DNA of 64,000 bases. Origin: Lachnospiraceae bacterium. Lineage in GTDB: Bacteria > Bacillota > Clostridia > Lachnospirales > Lachnospiraceae. The notes under the pieces were generated by a model, which saw nothing but the letters and a program-made list of their open reading frames with translations, ran no database searches and was not told the origin of the DNA. The translations under genes were made by a program, and so were the position numbers. The stretch is from the NCBI GenBank assembly GCA_017622845.1, contig JAGAQJ010000054.1, forward strand, positions 62,001 to 126,000, in the 5' to 3' direction. This document shows positions 19,829-28,433 of the stretch, in pieces (within the stretch, counting starts at the first letter, position 1; every line of letters begins with the position of its first letter).

Positions 19829-20512
19829 TTACGCATCTACTCTGGTAGTTTCCTTGAGTGTAACCAATGCTTTCTTAGGTCCCGGTACAGAGCCTTTAAC
19901 CAAAAGCAGGTTCTTCTCAGCATCAACTCTTACAACTTCAAGATTCTGGATTGTTACCTTTACGCAGCCCATATGTCCCGGCATACCCTTGCCCTTGAAT
20001 ACGCGGCTCGGTGATGAACAAGCACCGTTTGAACCCTGATGACGATGGAACTTGGAACCATGCGCCATCGGTCCTCTGTGCTGACCATGTCTCTTGATTG
20101 CGCCCTGGAATCCTTTTCCCTTAGAAACAGCAGATGCATCAACTTTATCGCCAACTGCAAAAATGTCAGCCTTAATCTCATTTCCTAATGCATACTCTTC
20201 TGCATTCTCAAACTTAAACTCTCTTAAAAATCTCTTGGAAGAAACGCCTGCCTTCTCAAAGTGGCCCTTGAGAGCCTTGTTAACGCCATGTCTGTGGATA
20301 ATTTCTTTCTTTCCGCTCTTATCCTTGTTAACAATCTTGTCCTTCTTGTCTACAAAACCAACCTGAACTGCCTTGTAGCCATCATTTTCCTCTGTCTTGA
20401 TCTGTGTTACTACACATGGACCAGCCTGAAGTACGGTTACAGGAATTAATGAACCGTCTTCATTGAAGATTTGAGTCATTCCGACTTTTGTAGCTAATAT
20501 AGCTTTCTTCAT
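19829..20512 (-). CDS. rplC: Large ribosomal subunit protein uL3
   Basis: This 227-residue protein starts [20 protein letters not shown] and contains [20 protein letters not shown] and the tip [22 protein letters not shown] lies seven bases before the ATG at 20512. A longer frame to 20557 runs through the dispersed motif copy at 20533 and is rejected. Confidence 0.97.
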   Translation of the reverse strand: MKKAILATKVGMTQIFNEDGSLIPVTVLQAGPCVVTQIKTEENDGYKAVQVGFVDKKDKIVNKDKSGKKEIIHRHGVNKALKGHFEKAGVSSKRFLREFKFENAEEYALGNEIKADIFAVGDKVDASAVSKGKGFQGAIKRHGQHRGPMAHGSKFHRHQGSNGACSSPSRVFKGKGMPGHMGCVKVTIQNLEVVRVDAEKNLLLVKGSVPGPKKALVTLKETTRVDA

Positions 20513-20532
20513 TTCCTTACCTCCGTTTGTCC

Positions 20533-20560
20533 GTAACGGTTCAGATGCCTTCACCATTAC
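20533..20560. repeat. Dispersed intergenic motif GTAACNGTTCAG, copy 2
   Basis: GTAACGGTTCAG followed by GCCTTCACC and ATTAC, nearly the same 28-base layout as the copy at 9102. It lies in the rpsJ-rplC gap. Confidence 0.55.
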
Positions 20561-20607
20561 GTTTGTTCTACAGCGGAGCGAGTTTCCCGCTCATACTAGT
20601 AGAAGGC

Positions 20608-20925
20608 TTATTTGTTTTTCATTTTGATATCAATATAAACACCAGCCGGCATCTCTAATCTCTGTAATGCATCTACAGTCTTAGGTGTCGGTGTGATGAT
20701 ATCGATCAGTCTCTTATGCGTTCTCTGCTCGAACTGCTCTCTCGAATCCTTATACTTGTGAACCGCCCTGAGAATTGTTACAACCTCTTTCTTTGTAGGA
20801 AGGGGAACCGGTCCGCTCACCTGTGATCCGTTTTTCTTAACTGTTTCGATAATTTTTTTGGCAGATGCATCAACTAACTGATGATCATAAGCTTTTAATG
20901 TAATTCTCATTACCTGACTTGCCAT
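20608..20925 (-). CDS. rpsJ: Small ribosomal subunit protein uS10
   Basis: This 105-residue protein (also transcription factor NusE) starts [20 protein letters not shown] and contains [20 protein letters not shown]. It is the first gene of the superoperon. GGAGG lies about ten bases before the ATG at 20925. A longer frame to 20961 is upstream of this site and rejected. Confidence 0.97.
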   Translation of the reverse strand: MASQVMRITLKAYDHQLVDASAKKIIETVKKNGSQVSGPVPLPTKKEVVTILRAVHKYKDSREQFEQRTHKRLIDIITPTPKTVDALQRLEMPAGVYIDIKMKNK

Positions 20926-21173
20926 AAAAAAAGTCGCCTCCTTTTCGCACTTTTTATTCATAAGTACGACAAGCGGTGACTGTACACTCCTCCGTGTGTG
21001 TCATGCTGTTTCCTTCGTCAGAGCGTATTTACTCCTCGTTTTTGTTGCATTCTCTCACATCATTACTTTGTACAGTGACTTGTCGCCAGTTTCCTAACTT
21101 GACATTCGCTCCGCGGAAAACCTGCTTTGAATAAAGCAGCAACCTCACGTTTCATCGCTATCATGTCACAGCA
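20926..21173 (-). promoter_or_regulatory. S10-operon 5' leader with long-range pairing
   Basis: About 250 untranslated bases separate the promoter from rpsJ. CGACAAG then ACTGTACA (20967-20986) pairs with TGTACAGT then CTTGTCG (21069-21085). This closes a long-range stem around a domain of about 80 bases. Nearer the 5' end is a CTGCTTT/AAAGCAG hairpin (21122-21139). A structured leader is known to regulate S10 operons in other bacteria. The ligand here is unknown. Confidence 0.65.
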
Positions 21174-21179
21174 ATTAGT

Positions 21180-21208
21180 AGTATATCGTAGCGATACTGC
21201 TTTTGCAA
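21180..21208 (-). promoter_or_regulatory. Sigma-A promoter of the ribosomal superoperon
   Basis: On the minus strand -35 TTGCAA (21203-21208), a 17-base spacer and -10 TATACT (21180-21185) form a strong promoter. Initiation should fall near 21173. T-rich DNA lies upstream on the plus strand (A-rich on the minus strand), as in UP elements. Confidence 0.85.
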
Positions 21209-21297
21209 GTATTTTTTGGTATTTTTATTGTTTTTTTTTGAATACAATATTGTCTTACCTTTTTCATCTGTAGAATCATGTTTCTTCCATATATAAT

Positions 21298-21341
21298 GAA
21301 AAACAAAAGCGCCTTTTGCAACGATTGAAAATGCGCTTTTG
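21298..21341 (-). terminator. Terminator of the chemoreceptor gene
   Basis: On the minus strand CAAAAGCGC and GCGCTTTTG form a stem followed by a T run. It lies 50 bases after the stop codon at 21391 and upstream of the S10 promoter, insulating the two units. Confidence 0.8.
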
Positions 21342-21390
21342 TCTCATTATCATTTTATTCCTGATAATTCTTATTTGTAAGGCATGATAA

Positions 21391-23085
21391 TTACTGTAAA
21401 ACAAACTGTCCAATCAGTTCATTCAGGGTAATTGCCTGTGCAGAAAGCTCTTCACTTGTTGCAGAGGATTCCTGTGCTGTTGCCGAATTGGACTGCACAA
21501 CCTCGGAAATCTGCGATACGCCCTGTTCCGCCTGGCTCATGGCATTTGCCTGTTCCTTTGCAAAGGTATTCGCGCCTCCGCATACTTCTGACAGCTGTTT
21601 AATCCCTTCAACTACCTTCTCAATAGATGCCGCCGCACTTTCTGCCGCGATATTTCCATGGGCAATCTCCTGCAGGGAGCCTTCAATCAAGTCTCTGGTA
21701 TCTACTGCAGCCTTCGTGCTTTGCTCCGCAAGCTGCCTAATCTGATCGGCAACAACGGAAAATCCGCGCCCTGCCTCGCCGGCTCTTGCCGCTTCGATAG
21801 ACGCATTCAGCGACAGCAGGTTGGTCTGGGAAGCGATATCTTCAATCTCGGAAATAATATTTCTGATTTTCTGTGAGGTTTCATTGATGCGGTTCATGGC
21901 GTCTACCATCGCCCTCATCTCCATCCGGCTGTTGTCAGCCTCGTCTGCATAGCCCTTTGCCTGATTATATGCGCCCTCCGCACTGCCTGCCAATGTATGT
22001 ATATTGGCAGTAATCGTTGTGATTGTTGCCTGAAGCTCTTCTACTGCGCCTGCCTGTTCCGTTGCGCCTTCTGCAAGGCTCTGCGATGCTTCGGCAAGAT
22101 TTTCCGCACCTGCGGAAACCTGTGCGGAAGCTTCCCCTATAGACCTGAGTGTTGAGGTCATCTGATCCCTCATCATGCGCATCGCATTGCGCAGCTTTTC
22201 AAAGTCTCCGGTATATTTGTCACCTGCATTAGACTTCACTGCATAATTTCCGCCTGCCATATCGCTGAGCAGCTCTCCCGCGTCATTGATAATCAGATTC
22301 AGGTTCTGCGCCATGTCGCTTGCTTCCTTAATCATTTCAGAAACTTCATCCTGTGTATTTACGCTTGGAAACGGCGAGGACAAATCGCCCCTTGCAAATG
22401 TTCTGAACCGTTCGTTCAGTGCATTCATAGGTTCTACAATTTCCCGGGCAATCCGCCTTCCAAGCCTTATGGCAAAGAACGCGGTAAATGCAATCACGGC
22501 TACAATCACAACAGCGCAGACAGCGCTCATGATCTTGAGAAGGTTGGAAAGAGAATCCCCCTCATCAACCTTGATGATAAGAAGCCCGCTAAGCTGTGCA
22601 TATATCTCATCATACAGCGGATCAAGCTCTTGTGTCGCCCGCCTCTGAGCCACCATGCTCTGTTCGCTGTCCTGCGATGTTCCTTTCTTAATAATCTCCG
22701 CATCCAGCGCCCAGTACTGATCCAGCATGTCTTCGACATTCTGATACAGCTGCTGTTCTTCCTCCGTTACCAGTGAATCTGCCATCTCAGCATAATATCC
22801 TTCAAAAGAAGACTTCTTTTGGTCATGAATCATATTTGCATTTTCTACCGCTTCTGCATCTTTATAGCCTATTGTAGCACGCGTTGCGGACCTTGTGTCT
22901 GCAAACACCACCATCGCCTTGCCGATATCGCCCTGTGAAAATCCATATTGAACCAACGCCTTTGAATACTGCGTCGACATGATAATCATGGCAGCCATTC
23001 CAATCAGCGCTGCCACTCCCGTAAGCGCTGTTACAACCAAGTACGACTTTCTCAGACGAGCGGAAATATTTAAATTTTCAAACAT
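21391..23085 (-). CDS. Methyl-accepting chemotaxis protein
   Basis: This is a 564-residue transmembrane chemoreceptor. Membrane helices are near residues 15-36 and 186-207. Between them is a helical extracellular domain of about 150 residues, like the four-helix-bundle MCP sensor. A HAMP domain follows, then the signalling domain with the conserved hairpin tip [28 protein letters not shown] precedes the ATG. It is a single-gene unit with its own promoter and terminator. The ligand is unknown. It implies the organism is motile or descends from a motile line. Confidence 0.95.
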   Translation of the reverse strand: MFENLNISARLRKSYLVVTALTGVAALIGMAAMIIMSTQYSKALVQYGFSQGDIGKAMVVFADTRSATRATIGYKDAEAVENANMIHDQKKSSFEGYYAEMADSLVTEEEQQLYQNVEDMLDQYWALDAEIIKKGTSQDSEQSMVAQRRATQELDPLYDEIYAQLSGLLIIKVDEGDSLSNLLKIMSAVCAVVIVAVIAFTAFFAIRLGRRIAREIVEPMNALNERFRTFARGDLSSPFPSVNTQDEVSEMIKEASDMAQNLNLIINDAGELLSDMAGGNYAVKSNAGDKYTGDFEKLRNAMRMMRDQMTSTLRSIGEASAQVSAGAENLAEASQSLAEGATEQAGAVEELQATITTITANIHTLAGSAEGAYNQAKGYADEADNSRMEMRAMVDAMNRINETSQKIRNIISEIEDIASQTNLLSLNASIEAARAGEAGRGFSVVADQIRQLAEQSTKAAVDTRDLIEGSLQEIAHGNIAAESAAASIEKVVEGIKQLSEVCGGANTFAKEQANAMSQAEQGVSQISEVVQSNSATAQESSATSEELSAQAITLNELIGQFVLQ

Positions 23086-23124
23086 ATCTTATCCTCCCTG
23101 TATACTTTGTGACATTATACTTGT

Positions 23125-23153
23125 ATTTTACTCTACTTACACTTTTTATTCAA
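23125..23153 (-). promoter_or_regulatory. Probable promoter of the chemoreceptor gene
   Basis: On the minus strand TTGAAT (23148-23153), 17 bases and TAAAAT (23125-23130) fit sigma-A. A TATAAT closer to the gene (23113-23118) is an alternative -10. No sigma-D chemotaxis promoter was recognised. The 316-base gap 23086-23401 also carries the divergent methyltransferase promoter and nothing else I can name. Confidence 0.5.
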
Positions 23154-23331
23154 TATCTTGACAAATCTTTTTTCGGTCCCGGAAATTTTTATCTCACTTA
23201 TGACTAATTATGGACTGCATTTCGGATTTTTTTAAGCAATTATTTTAAAAGCATTGATATTATCTGTAAACGATGGCAATATCTGACCCCCAAACGGTAA
23301 AATGCCCTGAAACCGGAATCACACACAGCCA

Positions 23332-23361
23332 TTGCAAAATCATGACAAACTATAGTATACT
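23332..23361 (+). promoter_or_regulatory. Probable promoter of the methyltransferase gene
   Basis: TTGCAA (23332-23337), 18 bases and TATACT (23356-23361) lie 41 bases before the ATG at 23402. Confidence 0.6.
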
Positions 23362-23401
23362 AAATTGTAATATTGTTGCAGACGGAAAGGATTTGTAAAT
23401 T

Positions 23402-24295
23402 ATGTGGATTGCAGACAATTGGAAAGATTATGAAGTGATAGATACCTCCTGTGGAGAAAAGCTTGAACGCTGGGGTTCATACACGCTGATAAGGCCTGAC
23501 CCACAGGTAATCTGGAACACGCCCAAAGAGGCACACGGCTGGACCAAGCCCAACGGACATTATCACAGAAGCTCTAAGGGCGGCGGCGAATGGGAGTTTT
23601 TTAAGCTTCCGCAGGAATGGAATATCGCATATGACGGCAAGAACAGGCTGAATCTCACATTCCGTCTGAAGCCTTTCAGCTTTAAGCATACAGGTCTTTT
23701 CCCTGAGCAGGCAGTCAATTGGGATTGGTTTTCTTCTATTATAAAGGAGGCTTTGCTGCAGAATCCCTCCCGTGAAATTAAAGTCCTGAATCTTTTTGCT
23801 TATACGGGCGGCGCTACGCTGAGCGCAGCAGCAGCAGGCGCCCATGTGACTCACGTAGATGCTTCCAAGGGCATGGTCGGCTGGGCAAAGGAAAATGCTG
23901 CTGCCTCCGGTCTGGCAGATGCCCCGATCCGTTGGCTTGTAGACGATTGTGTAAAATTTGTAGAGCGGGAAATCAGGCGCGGAAATACCTATGATGCGAT
24001 TATCATGGACCCTCCTTCTTATGGAAGGGGGCCAAAAGGTGAAATCTGGAAGATTGAGGATGCTGTCTTTCCTTTTATAGAGCTTACAACAAAGCTTCTT
24101 GCCGAAAAACCGCTTTTCTTTCTGATTAATTCATACACCACCGGTTTGCAGCCGGCAGTACTGACTTATATGCTTGAAACTGCAGTTGCATCAAAATTCG
24201 GCGGTCACGTTCGTTCTTCCGAAATCGGACTTCCTGTCTCCTCGAACGGACTTGTCCTTCCTTGCGGCGCAAGCGGACGGTGGACGCAGGAATAA
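23402..24295 (+). CDS. Class I SAM-dependent methyltransferase (RlmI/RlmK-like)
   Basis: This 297-residue protein has a Rossmann methyltransferase core. The SAM-binding motif I is VLNLFAYTGGATLSAAAAGA near residue 130, an acidic end-of-strand motif is HVDASKGMVGWAKENA, and the catalytic-type motif IV is IIMDPPSYGRGPKGE. Motif IV (DPPSY) and the layout resemble COG1092 23S-rRNA methyltransferases such as RlmI, but the N-terminal PUA domain is not evident. The substrate is therefore uncertain. It is a single-gene unit between its own promoter and a bidirectional terminator. Confidence 0.85.
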   Translation: MWIADNWKDYEVIDTSCGEKLERWGSYTLIRPDPQVIWNTPKEAHGWTKPNGHYHRSSKGGGEWEFFKLPQEWNIAYDGKNRLNLTFRLKPFSFKHTGLFPEQAVNWDWFSSIIKEALLQNPSREIKVLNLFAYTGGATLSAAAAGAHVTHVDASKGMVGWAKENAAASGLADAPIRWLVDDCVKFVEREIRRGNTYDAIIMDPPSYGRGPKGEIWKIEDAVFPFIELTTKLLAEKPLFFLINSYTTGLQPAVLTYMLETAVASKFGGHVRSSEIGLPVSSNGLVLPCGASGRWTQE

Positions 24296-24324
24296 AGACC
24301 TGCGCGCTGCTTTAAAATGCGGAT

Positions 24325-24378
24325 AAAAAACAGAGAGCAGACCGCTTTTCAAAGCAATCAGCTCTCTGTTTTATTTTT
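24325..24378. terminator. Bidirectional terminator
   Basis: AAAACAGAGAGC (24327-24338) pairs with GCTCTCTGTTTT (24361-24372), with T runs on both strands. It serves the methyltransferase gene on the plus strand and the convergent membrane-protein gene on the minus strand, whose stop codon lies at its edge. Confidence 0.9.
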
Positions 24379-24764
24379 TAATAATATGCTCCGGTTCCTG
24401 CCATCGCTGCAAAAATTCCTCCGAATGCAATTGTCATCACAATCACTAATACAATGCTAATCAGCATCCACACTAACATAGCCTTGAAGTAATTGGATTT
24501 GCTCTTCTTCGTATTGCTTCCGAATGCCCAGACAAACATCATAATGATGTTTACGCATGGAATACACATAATCAGTGTCGATATCATCCAGTCAGCAAAG
24601 CTTACAGGCTCTTCCAAATCACTGTTGTCAGGCTGATATGCCTGCTGGTAAGGCTGTTGATACGGCTGCTGGTAGTTCTGGTAAGGCTGCTGATACGGCT
24701 GCTGCTGGTACTGACCCTGTTCTCCATTTTGATTTCCTTGATTCATTAAATTATTGTTGTCCAT
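24378..24764 (-). CDS. Membrane protein with a Gln/Pro/Tyr-rich cytoplasmic N-terminus
   Basis: This 128-residue protein starts with about 45 residues made of near-repeats of QQPYQ. Two membrane segments follow near residues 58-80 and 93-120, joined by a short basic loop (SNTKKSKSNYFK). The domain type resembles small membrane proteins common in Lachnospiraceae, but I cannot name a function. The low-complexity tail could mediate self-association. It is the last gene before a bidirectional terminator and lies beyond a 457-base gap from its upstream neighbour. Confidence 0.7.
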   Translation of the reverse strand: MDNNNLMNQGNQNGEQGQYQQQPYQQPYQNYQQPYQQPYQQAYQPDNSDLEEPVSFADWMISTLIMCIPCVNIIMMFVWAFGSNTKKSKSNYFKAMLVWMLISIVLVIVMTIAFGGIFAAMAGTGAYY

Positions 24765-24959
24765 TGATATCTCCCTTCGATAATCCTTTGAGATGCACTC
24801 ACACCCTCATAAGTTTTATCATAACACAGGAAAATATCTTTCTGCAATACATATTGCAAAATTAGAAGTATATCAGCAGTTCAGCCGTATGGATTATTTT
24901 AATCAGGACGAAGGTCAGCAGTCCTATGCTGGTACAGGCAATCGGACTCCAAATGCGAA

Positions 24960-25094
24960 TTTTCTAATGGGTGATGCAAAAGTCATTGAAAATATGTCCG
25001 CGACCAGACTCTACGCGCCGTCCATGGACGCGTTTCGTCCTAAATCCGCGTCCGTGCGGATTTTCGCTGATGTATCGAATCACCCATAAGAAAA
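24960..25094. repeat. 135-base inverted-repeat element
   Basis: Arms of 16 bases, TTTTCTAATGGGTGAT (24960-24975) and ATCACCCATAAGAAAA (25079-25094), match with one mismatch. Inside are a 12-base palindrome CGTCCATGGACG (25019-25030) and a stem AAATCCGC/GCGGATTT (25042-25063). It could be a small transposable element without a gene, or a structured RNA. No coding sequence is evident. Confidence 0.55.
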
Positions 25095-25137
25095 TGTCAG
25101 CATTCTCCGCCAGCCTGTTCCGACATAGAACTGCCGT

Positions 25138-25204
25138 CCTTCTGTATACTGGCAACTGTTCAGCTTTATAGTTTCACTGAACAGTTATCAGTATACACAG
25201 AAGG
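25138..25204. repeat. 67-base hairpin element with the GTTCAG motif, copy 3
   Basis: The left arm 25138-25163 and the right arm 25177-25204 are complementary except for a two-base indel and two mismatches. The loop is about 13 bases. Each arm ends in AACTGTTCAG, the core of the dispersed motif. It lies 18 bases after the DUF2752 gene stop. Confidence 0.65.
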
Positions 25205-25221
25205 GAATATGGCAAAGGAGT

Positions 25222-25698
25222 TCAATGGTACCGTTCCATAACCCTGTGTATGATATTATCTCGATAGAAGACCATTGGCGGCTCCCCGGGAAAGCAGTTT
25301 ATCATTCTGTACACATATATCACAAGCGTTACGAGGCATACTGCTCCCAGCCAGTACATTGTTGTCTTTTTGCGCCTTCCGCGCACATACCGGTTCCAGC
25401 AGAACCAGACAATAAACAATATCCACATCGGCGCCGCCGGATTGAGTTTCATTCCCCGTTCAAAGCGTCCGGTAAGAATAAAAAAGACTGCTCTTGTCAT
25501 ACCGCAGCCTGCACATGGAAATCCTGTAAAAATAAGCTGCGGGCAGAAAGCGTGGAATACCTTTCTGACTATCACATTATATCCTGCCAGCAGGAGAATC
25601 GGGATTCGAAAAGCCTTGATATCCTGCCATATTCTGTTTAAAATTTCTCTCATGCTTTCAATTATTTTATCAGGCATTTTCTCCTCACACTGCTGCAA
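25222..25698 (-). CDS. DUF2752 membrane protein
   Basis: This 158-residue protein has the DUF2752 hallmark FCPQLIFTGFPCAGCGMTRA, a Cys-containing loop between membrane segments. Hydrophobic stretches are near residues 28-45, 85-105 and 118-135. The family is common in Firmicutes and Bacteroidetes and its function is unknown. It follows three zinc-ribbon/SPFH genes on the same strand and is the last gene before the inverted-repeat region. Confidence 0.85.
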   Translation of the reverse strand: MQQCEEKMPDKIIESMREILNRIWQDIKAFRIPILLLAGYNVIVRKVFHAFCPQLIFTGFPCAGCGMTRAVFFILTGRFERGMKLNPAAPMWILFIVWFCWNRYVRGRRKKTTMYWLGAVCLVTLVIYVYRMINCFPGEPPMVFYRDNIIHRVMERYH

Positions 25699-25863
25699 GG
25701 ATAAGAATCCGCAGAAAGATGATACTAATCCTTTTTTGCGTATTATGCTGCCTGTCAGTCATATGGCTGTTTTGCCCCTCTTGTTCATATCTCACTTAGT
25801 TTATAAACTCCGCATAGCTCATACGGCTGCGTATCCAATCTCTGTTTTCCTGCGTAACACCGT

Positions 25864-26205
25864 TCACCGTGCCATTCTGCATGCCGGCTGCCGGATTGGA
25901 TTATCCAAATCATCGTAATCATACATACTGTCCGTATCCTTCATGAGGTTCCATGACTCTGTTCTGGACCATGCCTCCCTGGTTGTAAATTCATCGAAGG
26001 TATTGATAATGCGCTCTCTGTAAGAGCTGTCAAATTCGTTTACGGACTGCTCAACCATTGACAAATCTATCTCATAACCCTTATCCGCAAGGTCCGCTGA
26101 GGGCTGCTCTTTCTCCTCTGCCGCTGCCTCAGCAAGATTCAATCCGCACCTTGTGCAGAATTTTGCATTTGCCTTGACTTCACTCTTACAATTTGGACAT
26201 ATCAT
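25864..26205 (-). CDS. Zinc-ribbon protein with an acidic tail
   Basis: From the ATG at 26205 (AGGAGG eight bases upstream) the protein has 113 residues. The zinc ribbon is MICPNCKSEVKANAKFCTRC (Cys3, 6, 17, 20). The rest is hydrophilic and acidic with no membrane segment. A longer frame to 26250 overlaps the upstream gene and lacks a ribosome-binding site. It is one of four zinc-ribbon genes in this cluster. Function unknown. Confidence 0.7.
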   Translation of the reverse strand: MICPNCKSEVKANAKFCTRCGLNLAEAAAEEKEQPSADLADKGYEIDLSMVEQSVNEFDSSYRERIINTFDEFTTREAWSRTESWNLMKDTDSMYDYDDLDNPIRQPACRMAR

Positions 26206-26225
26206 TTTTTCATCCTCCTGCGCGT

Positions 26226-26654
26226 CTAATGTATCAGCGGCGTGCCGCAATGACTGCAGAATCGATAGTTTTCTTTATTTGGGGCACCGCACTCACTGCA
26301 GTAAATCACGCCCTCTGAAACGGGCTGTGCAGAGGACGAAGCAGAAAACCTTTCCATTACGTTTCTGCATTTTCCCGTCACGCTTTCCTTAGCGCCGGGA
26401 AGCCATTTTTGAAATCTGTCATTTGCCGCTTTCGCCTTCTCTACCGCAATATCTTTTCCGGCATTTAATTTTTTAAGAACCTGTTCCGCTGTATCATTCT
26501 CTTTCTGTTCTCCCGAATGCGTCGGCATCATACCATATATATTCCCTGCTGCCAAGCCTGATACCGGAAGCTTATCTCCTATTTTCATGCCGCAGTTCTT
26601 GCAGAAGGCGGCTCCCTCCTTTAACTGCGTCCCACAATTTTTGCAAAAAGCCAT
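26226..26654 (-). CDS. Protein with zinc ribbons at both ends
   Basis: From the ATG at 26654 the protein has 142 residues. The N-terminal ribbon is FCKNCGTQLKEGAAFCKNCG and the C-terminal one is YCSECGAPNKENYRFCSHCG. Between them is a charged linker with no membrane segment. Paired zinc ribbons suggest a scaffold that binds protein or nucleic acid. It lies between the SPFH gene and the single-ribbon gene. Function unknown. Confidence 0.75.
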   Translation of the reverse strand: MAFCKNCGTQLKEGAAFCKNCGMKIGDKLPVSGLAAGNIYGMMPTHSGEQKENDTAEQVLKKLNAGKDIAVEKAKAANDRFQKWLPGAKESVTGKCRNVMERFSASSSAQPVSEGVIYCSECGAPNKENYRFCSHCGTPLIH

Positions 26655-26714
26655 TTTTATCACCTTGCCTTTCTCATTCATCGTATGAAGAAACTTCCAT
26701 GCATATTTCCCACA

Positions 26715-27800
26715 CTATATTCTGCTTAAAACTTCTGCCTTTTTCGTGTCATACTCACTCTGTTCAATCAATCCTGCATCCAGCAGTCTCTTTAGCTTCG
26801 TCAACGCTTCCATTGGGTCTTCTTCGGTCTTTTTCACCGCATCCTGGCTCATCGGCTGCATCACCTGCCCTGCCATGCCGCCAAAAATTCCGCCTGCCAT
26901 CATGCCCATGCCCAGTCCGGCACCCATGGTTCCAATTGCTCCGGCATTCGGATTATTGGAAAGGTTCGTTATAATATTAACCGCCTGCTGCTTCTCCCAG
27001 TTTGCACCGAGAGCATTCATGGCAGCCGCATCTCCTTTGGCTAAAATGCTTCTGCGCGTAGCCTCTACCTGCGCCTCATCGATGCTTTCATACTTGGATT
27101 TGTCTACATCCAGCGCAGATACGTTAAAATTATCGCATTTTAAGCCGTATTCTGACAATATTTCATCCAAAGCCGGCTCTATCGCCTGCGAAAATTCATC
27201 CAGTCTCGCATCCAATCCAATCAGCTCTGATTCCATCTGATTGATTTGTCCCGATATCACGGATTTAATCTTACTTTGAAATTCATGAACAAAATAATCA
27301 TTCATGCCTTCCTGTGTTTCAAAACGGATATTATTACCTATCAGCTTCTGCAGAAACATCACCGGGTTATCAACATGGAGCTTATACGAGCCGCGCGCAC
27401 GTATATCTGTTCTTACGCCCCACATTTTATCTCTCGCCTGTATCGGTGTCTCTGTTCCCCAGAACATTTCCTGGCTATGTGCCGTTCTCACGAAATAAAC
27501 AACACAATGAAAAGCACTGATTCCTCCTGTCGCTGCGTTACGCAGACGACTGATGAACGGATAATTCTGCGTGTCCAGTTTGTAGGTGCCATTCTCAAAG
27601 ACCTCCTCTACAGTTCCGCCATTCACAAAAACTGCCATCTCACCCGGCATGACAATTAATGTAGAGCGTGTATTAAAATCCTCCTCAGGCTGCCTCCAAA
27701 TCAGCAAATCTCCCGCACCCGAATTCTTAATGACCTCCGCAAAATGTTTTTTTCCGCCCACATATGCCGCTTCATTCGGATTTCTCCCAAATAAACCCAT
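26715..27800 (-). CDS. SPFH-domain protein, YdjI family, with C-terminal SHOCT
   Basis: This 361-residue protein starts MGLFGRNPNEAAYVGGKKHF, typical of the YdjI (COG4260, virion-core-like) branch of the SPFH/stomatin superfamily. The SPFH region covers about residues 30-240. A Gly/Met-rich segment (MGAGLGMGMMAGGIFGGMAG) follows near 290-310. The last 30 residues are a SHOCT-type helix pair (LTKLKRLLDAGLIEQSEYDT). In B. subtilis YdjI works with YdjG, YdjH and the PspA-like YdjF in envelope stress at the membrane. Here zinc-ribbon and membrane genes surround it, but there is no PspA gene in the window. Confidence 0.88.
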   Translation of the reverse strand: MGLFGRNPNEAAYVGGKKHFAEVIKNSGAGDLLIWRQPEEDFNTRSTLIVMPGEMAVFVNGGTVEEVFENGTYKLDTQNYPFISRLRNAATGGISAFHCVVYFVRTAHSQEMFWGTETPIQARDKMWGVRTDIRARGSYKLHVDNPVMFLQKLIGNNIRFETQEGMNDYFVHEFQSKIKSVISGQINQMESELIGLDARLDEFSQAIEPALDEILSEYGLKCDNFNVSALDVDKSKYESIDEAQVEATRRSILAKGDAAAMNALGANWEKQQAVNIITNLSNNPNAGAIGTMGAGLGMGMMAGGIFGGMAGQVMQPMSQDAVKKTEEDPMEALTKLKRLLDAGLIEQSEYDTKKAEVLSRI

Positions 27801-27825
27801 TGCACGTATCTCCTTTATTTATCCT

Positions 27826-28419
27826 CTAAAATCCTTCCGGTCTGTTCGTTCCAAGCAATTCAAACAATGCTGCCACATCTGTCTGCGACAGTCCGGCTTG
27901 TCTTGCCCCCGAAAGCTCCTCCCGATAATCCGGGCTAATTTTTAAGCCTTTCATTTGATAATAGTCATATTTTAAATAAGCAAGAAAATAATGGTAAATT
28001 CCTTTATTCTCTATCATGCATGCGGAATTTCCATACTCGATTGCCATATCAATTACTTTTTTCTGATGAAGAAACGGTCTTTTTCCCTTTAACAGGCATA
28101 CTGCCGTATATAAATATAAATCTGCATCATCGAAATTATCCTGAACTGCTTTTTCAAAAAACGGAAGCGCTTTATCATACAATTTCAGCTTCAAATAGCA
28201 AAAGGCTGCGGCTTTATTTGCCTCTGCATTATCCGGATCCTGCATAAGCTCCTTTCGATATGAATTTGCATACTTGTTAAGCTGCGGCGCCGCCATAGTG
28301 TATACACTTTGAATAGTTGTAATATGAACCGGACCATGACAATATTTACATACGGTATCACTGATATCCAATGGGGCTCCGCATCCCCTGCAGGTCATTT
28401 CATTCACAGAATATGCCAT
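27826..28419 (-). CDS. Zinc-ribbon protein with TPR-like helices
   Basis: This 197-residue protein has an N-terminal zinc ribbon (TCRGCGAPLDISDTVCKYCH, Cys10, 13, 24, 27). A TPR-like helical region follows (NAEANKAAAFCYLKLKLYDK, then ALPFFEKAVQ). Such a layout suits a protein-protein adaptor. It is 25 bases upstream of the SPFH gene and 14 after the four-helix membrane gene, so the three are probably co-transcribed. The exact function is unknown. Confidence 0.75.
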   Translation of the reverse strand: MAYSVNEMTCRGCGAPLDISDTVCKYCHGPVHITTIQSVYTMAAPQLNKYANSYRKELMQDPDNAEANKAAAFCYLKLKLYDKALPFFEKAVQDNFDDADLYLYTAVCLLKGKRPFLHQKKVIDMAIEYGNSACMIENKGIYHYFLAYLKYDYYQMKGLKISPDYREELSGARQAGLSQTDVAALFELLGTNRPEGF

Positions 28420-28433
28420 CTTTCATCTCTCCT

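Larger units (their letters stand above)
24765..25221. other. 457-base gap with two large inverted repeats
   Basis: I see no gene. The gap holds an inverted repeat spanning 24960-25094 and a hairpin element at 25138-25204, both listed separately. The promoter of the 24764 gene must also lie here, but I could not fix it. The base composition is higher in GC between 24990 and 25070 than in the flanks. Confidence 0.6.

Noticed and set aside
24620-24720. Apparent short tandem DNA repeat (CTGCTGATAC-like units)
   Set aside because: It is the coding sequence of the QQPYQ-rich N-terminus of the protein at 24378-24764, on the minus strand.
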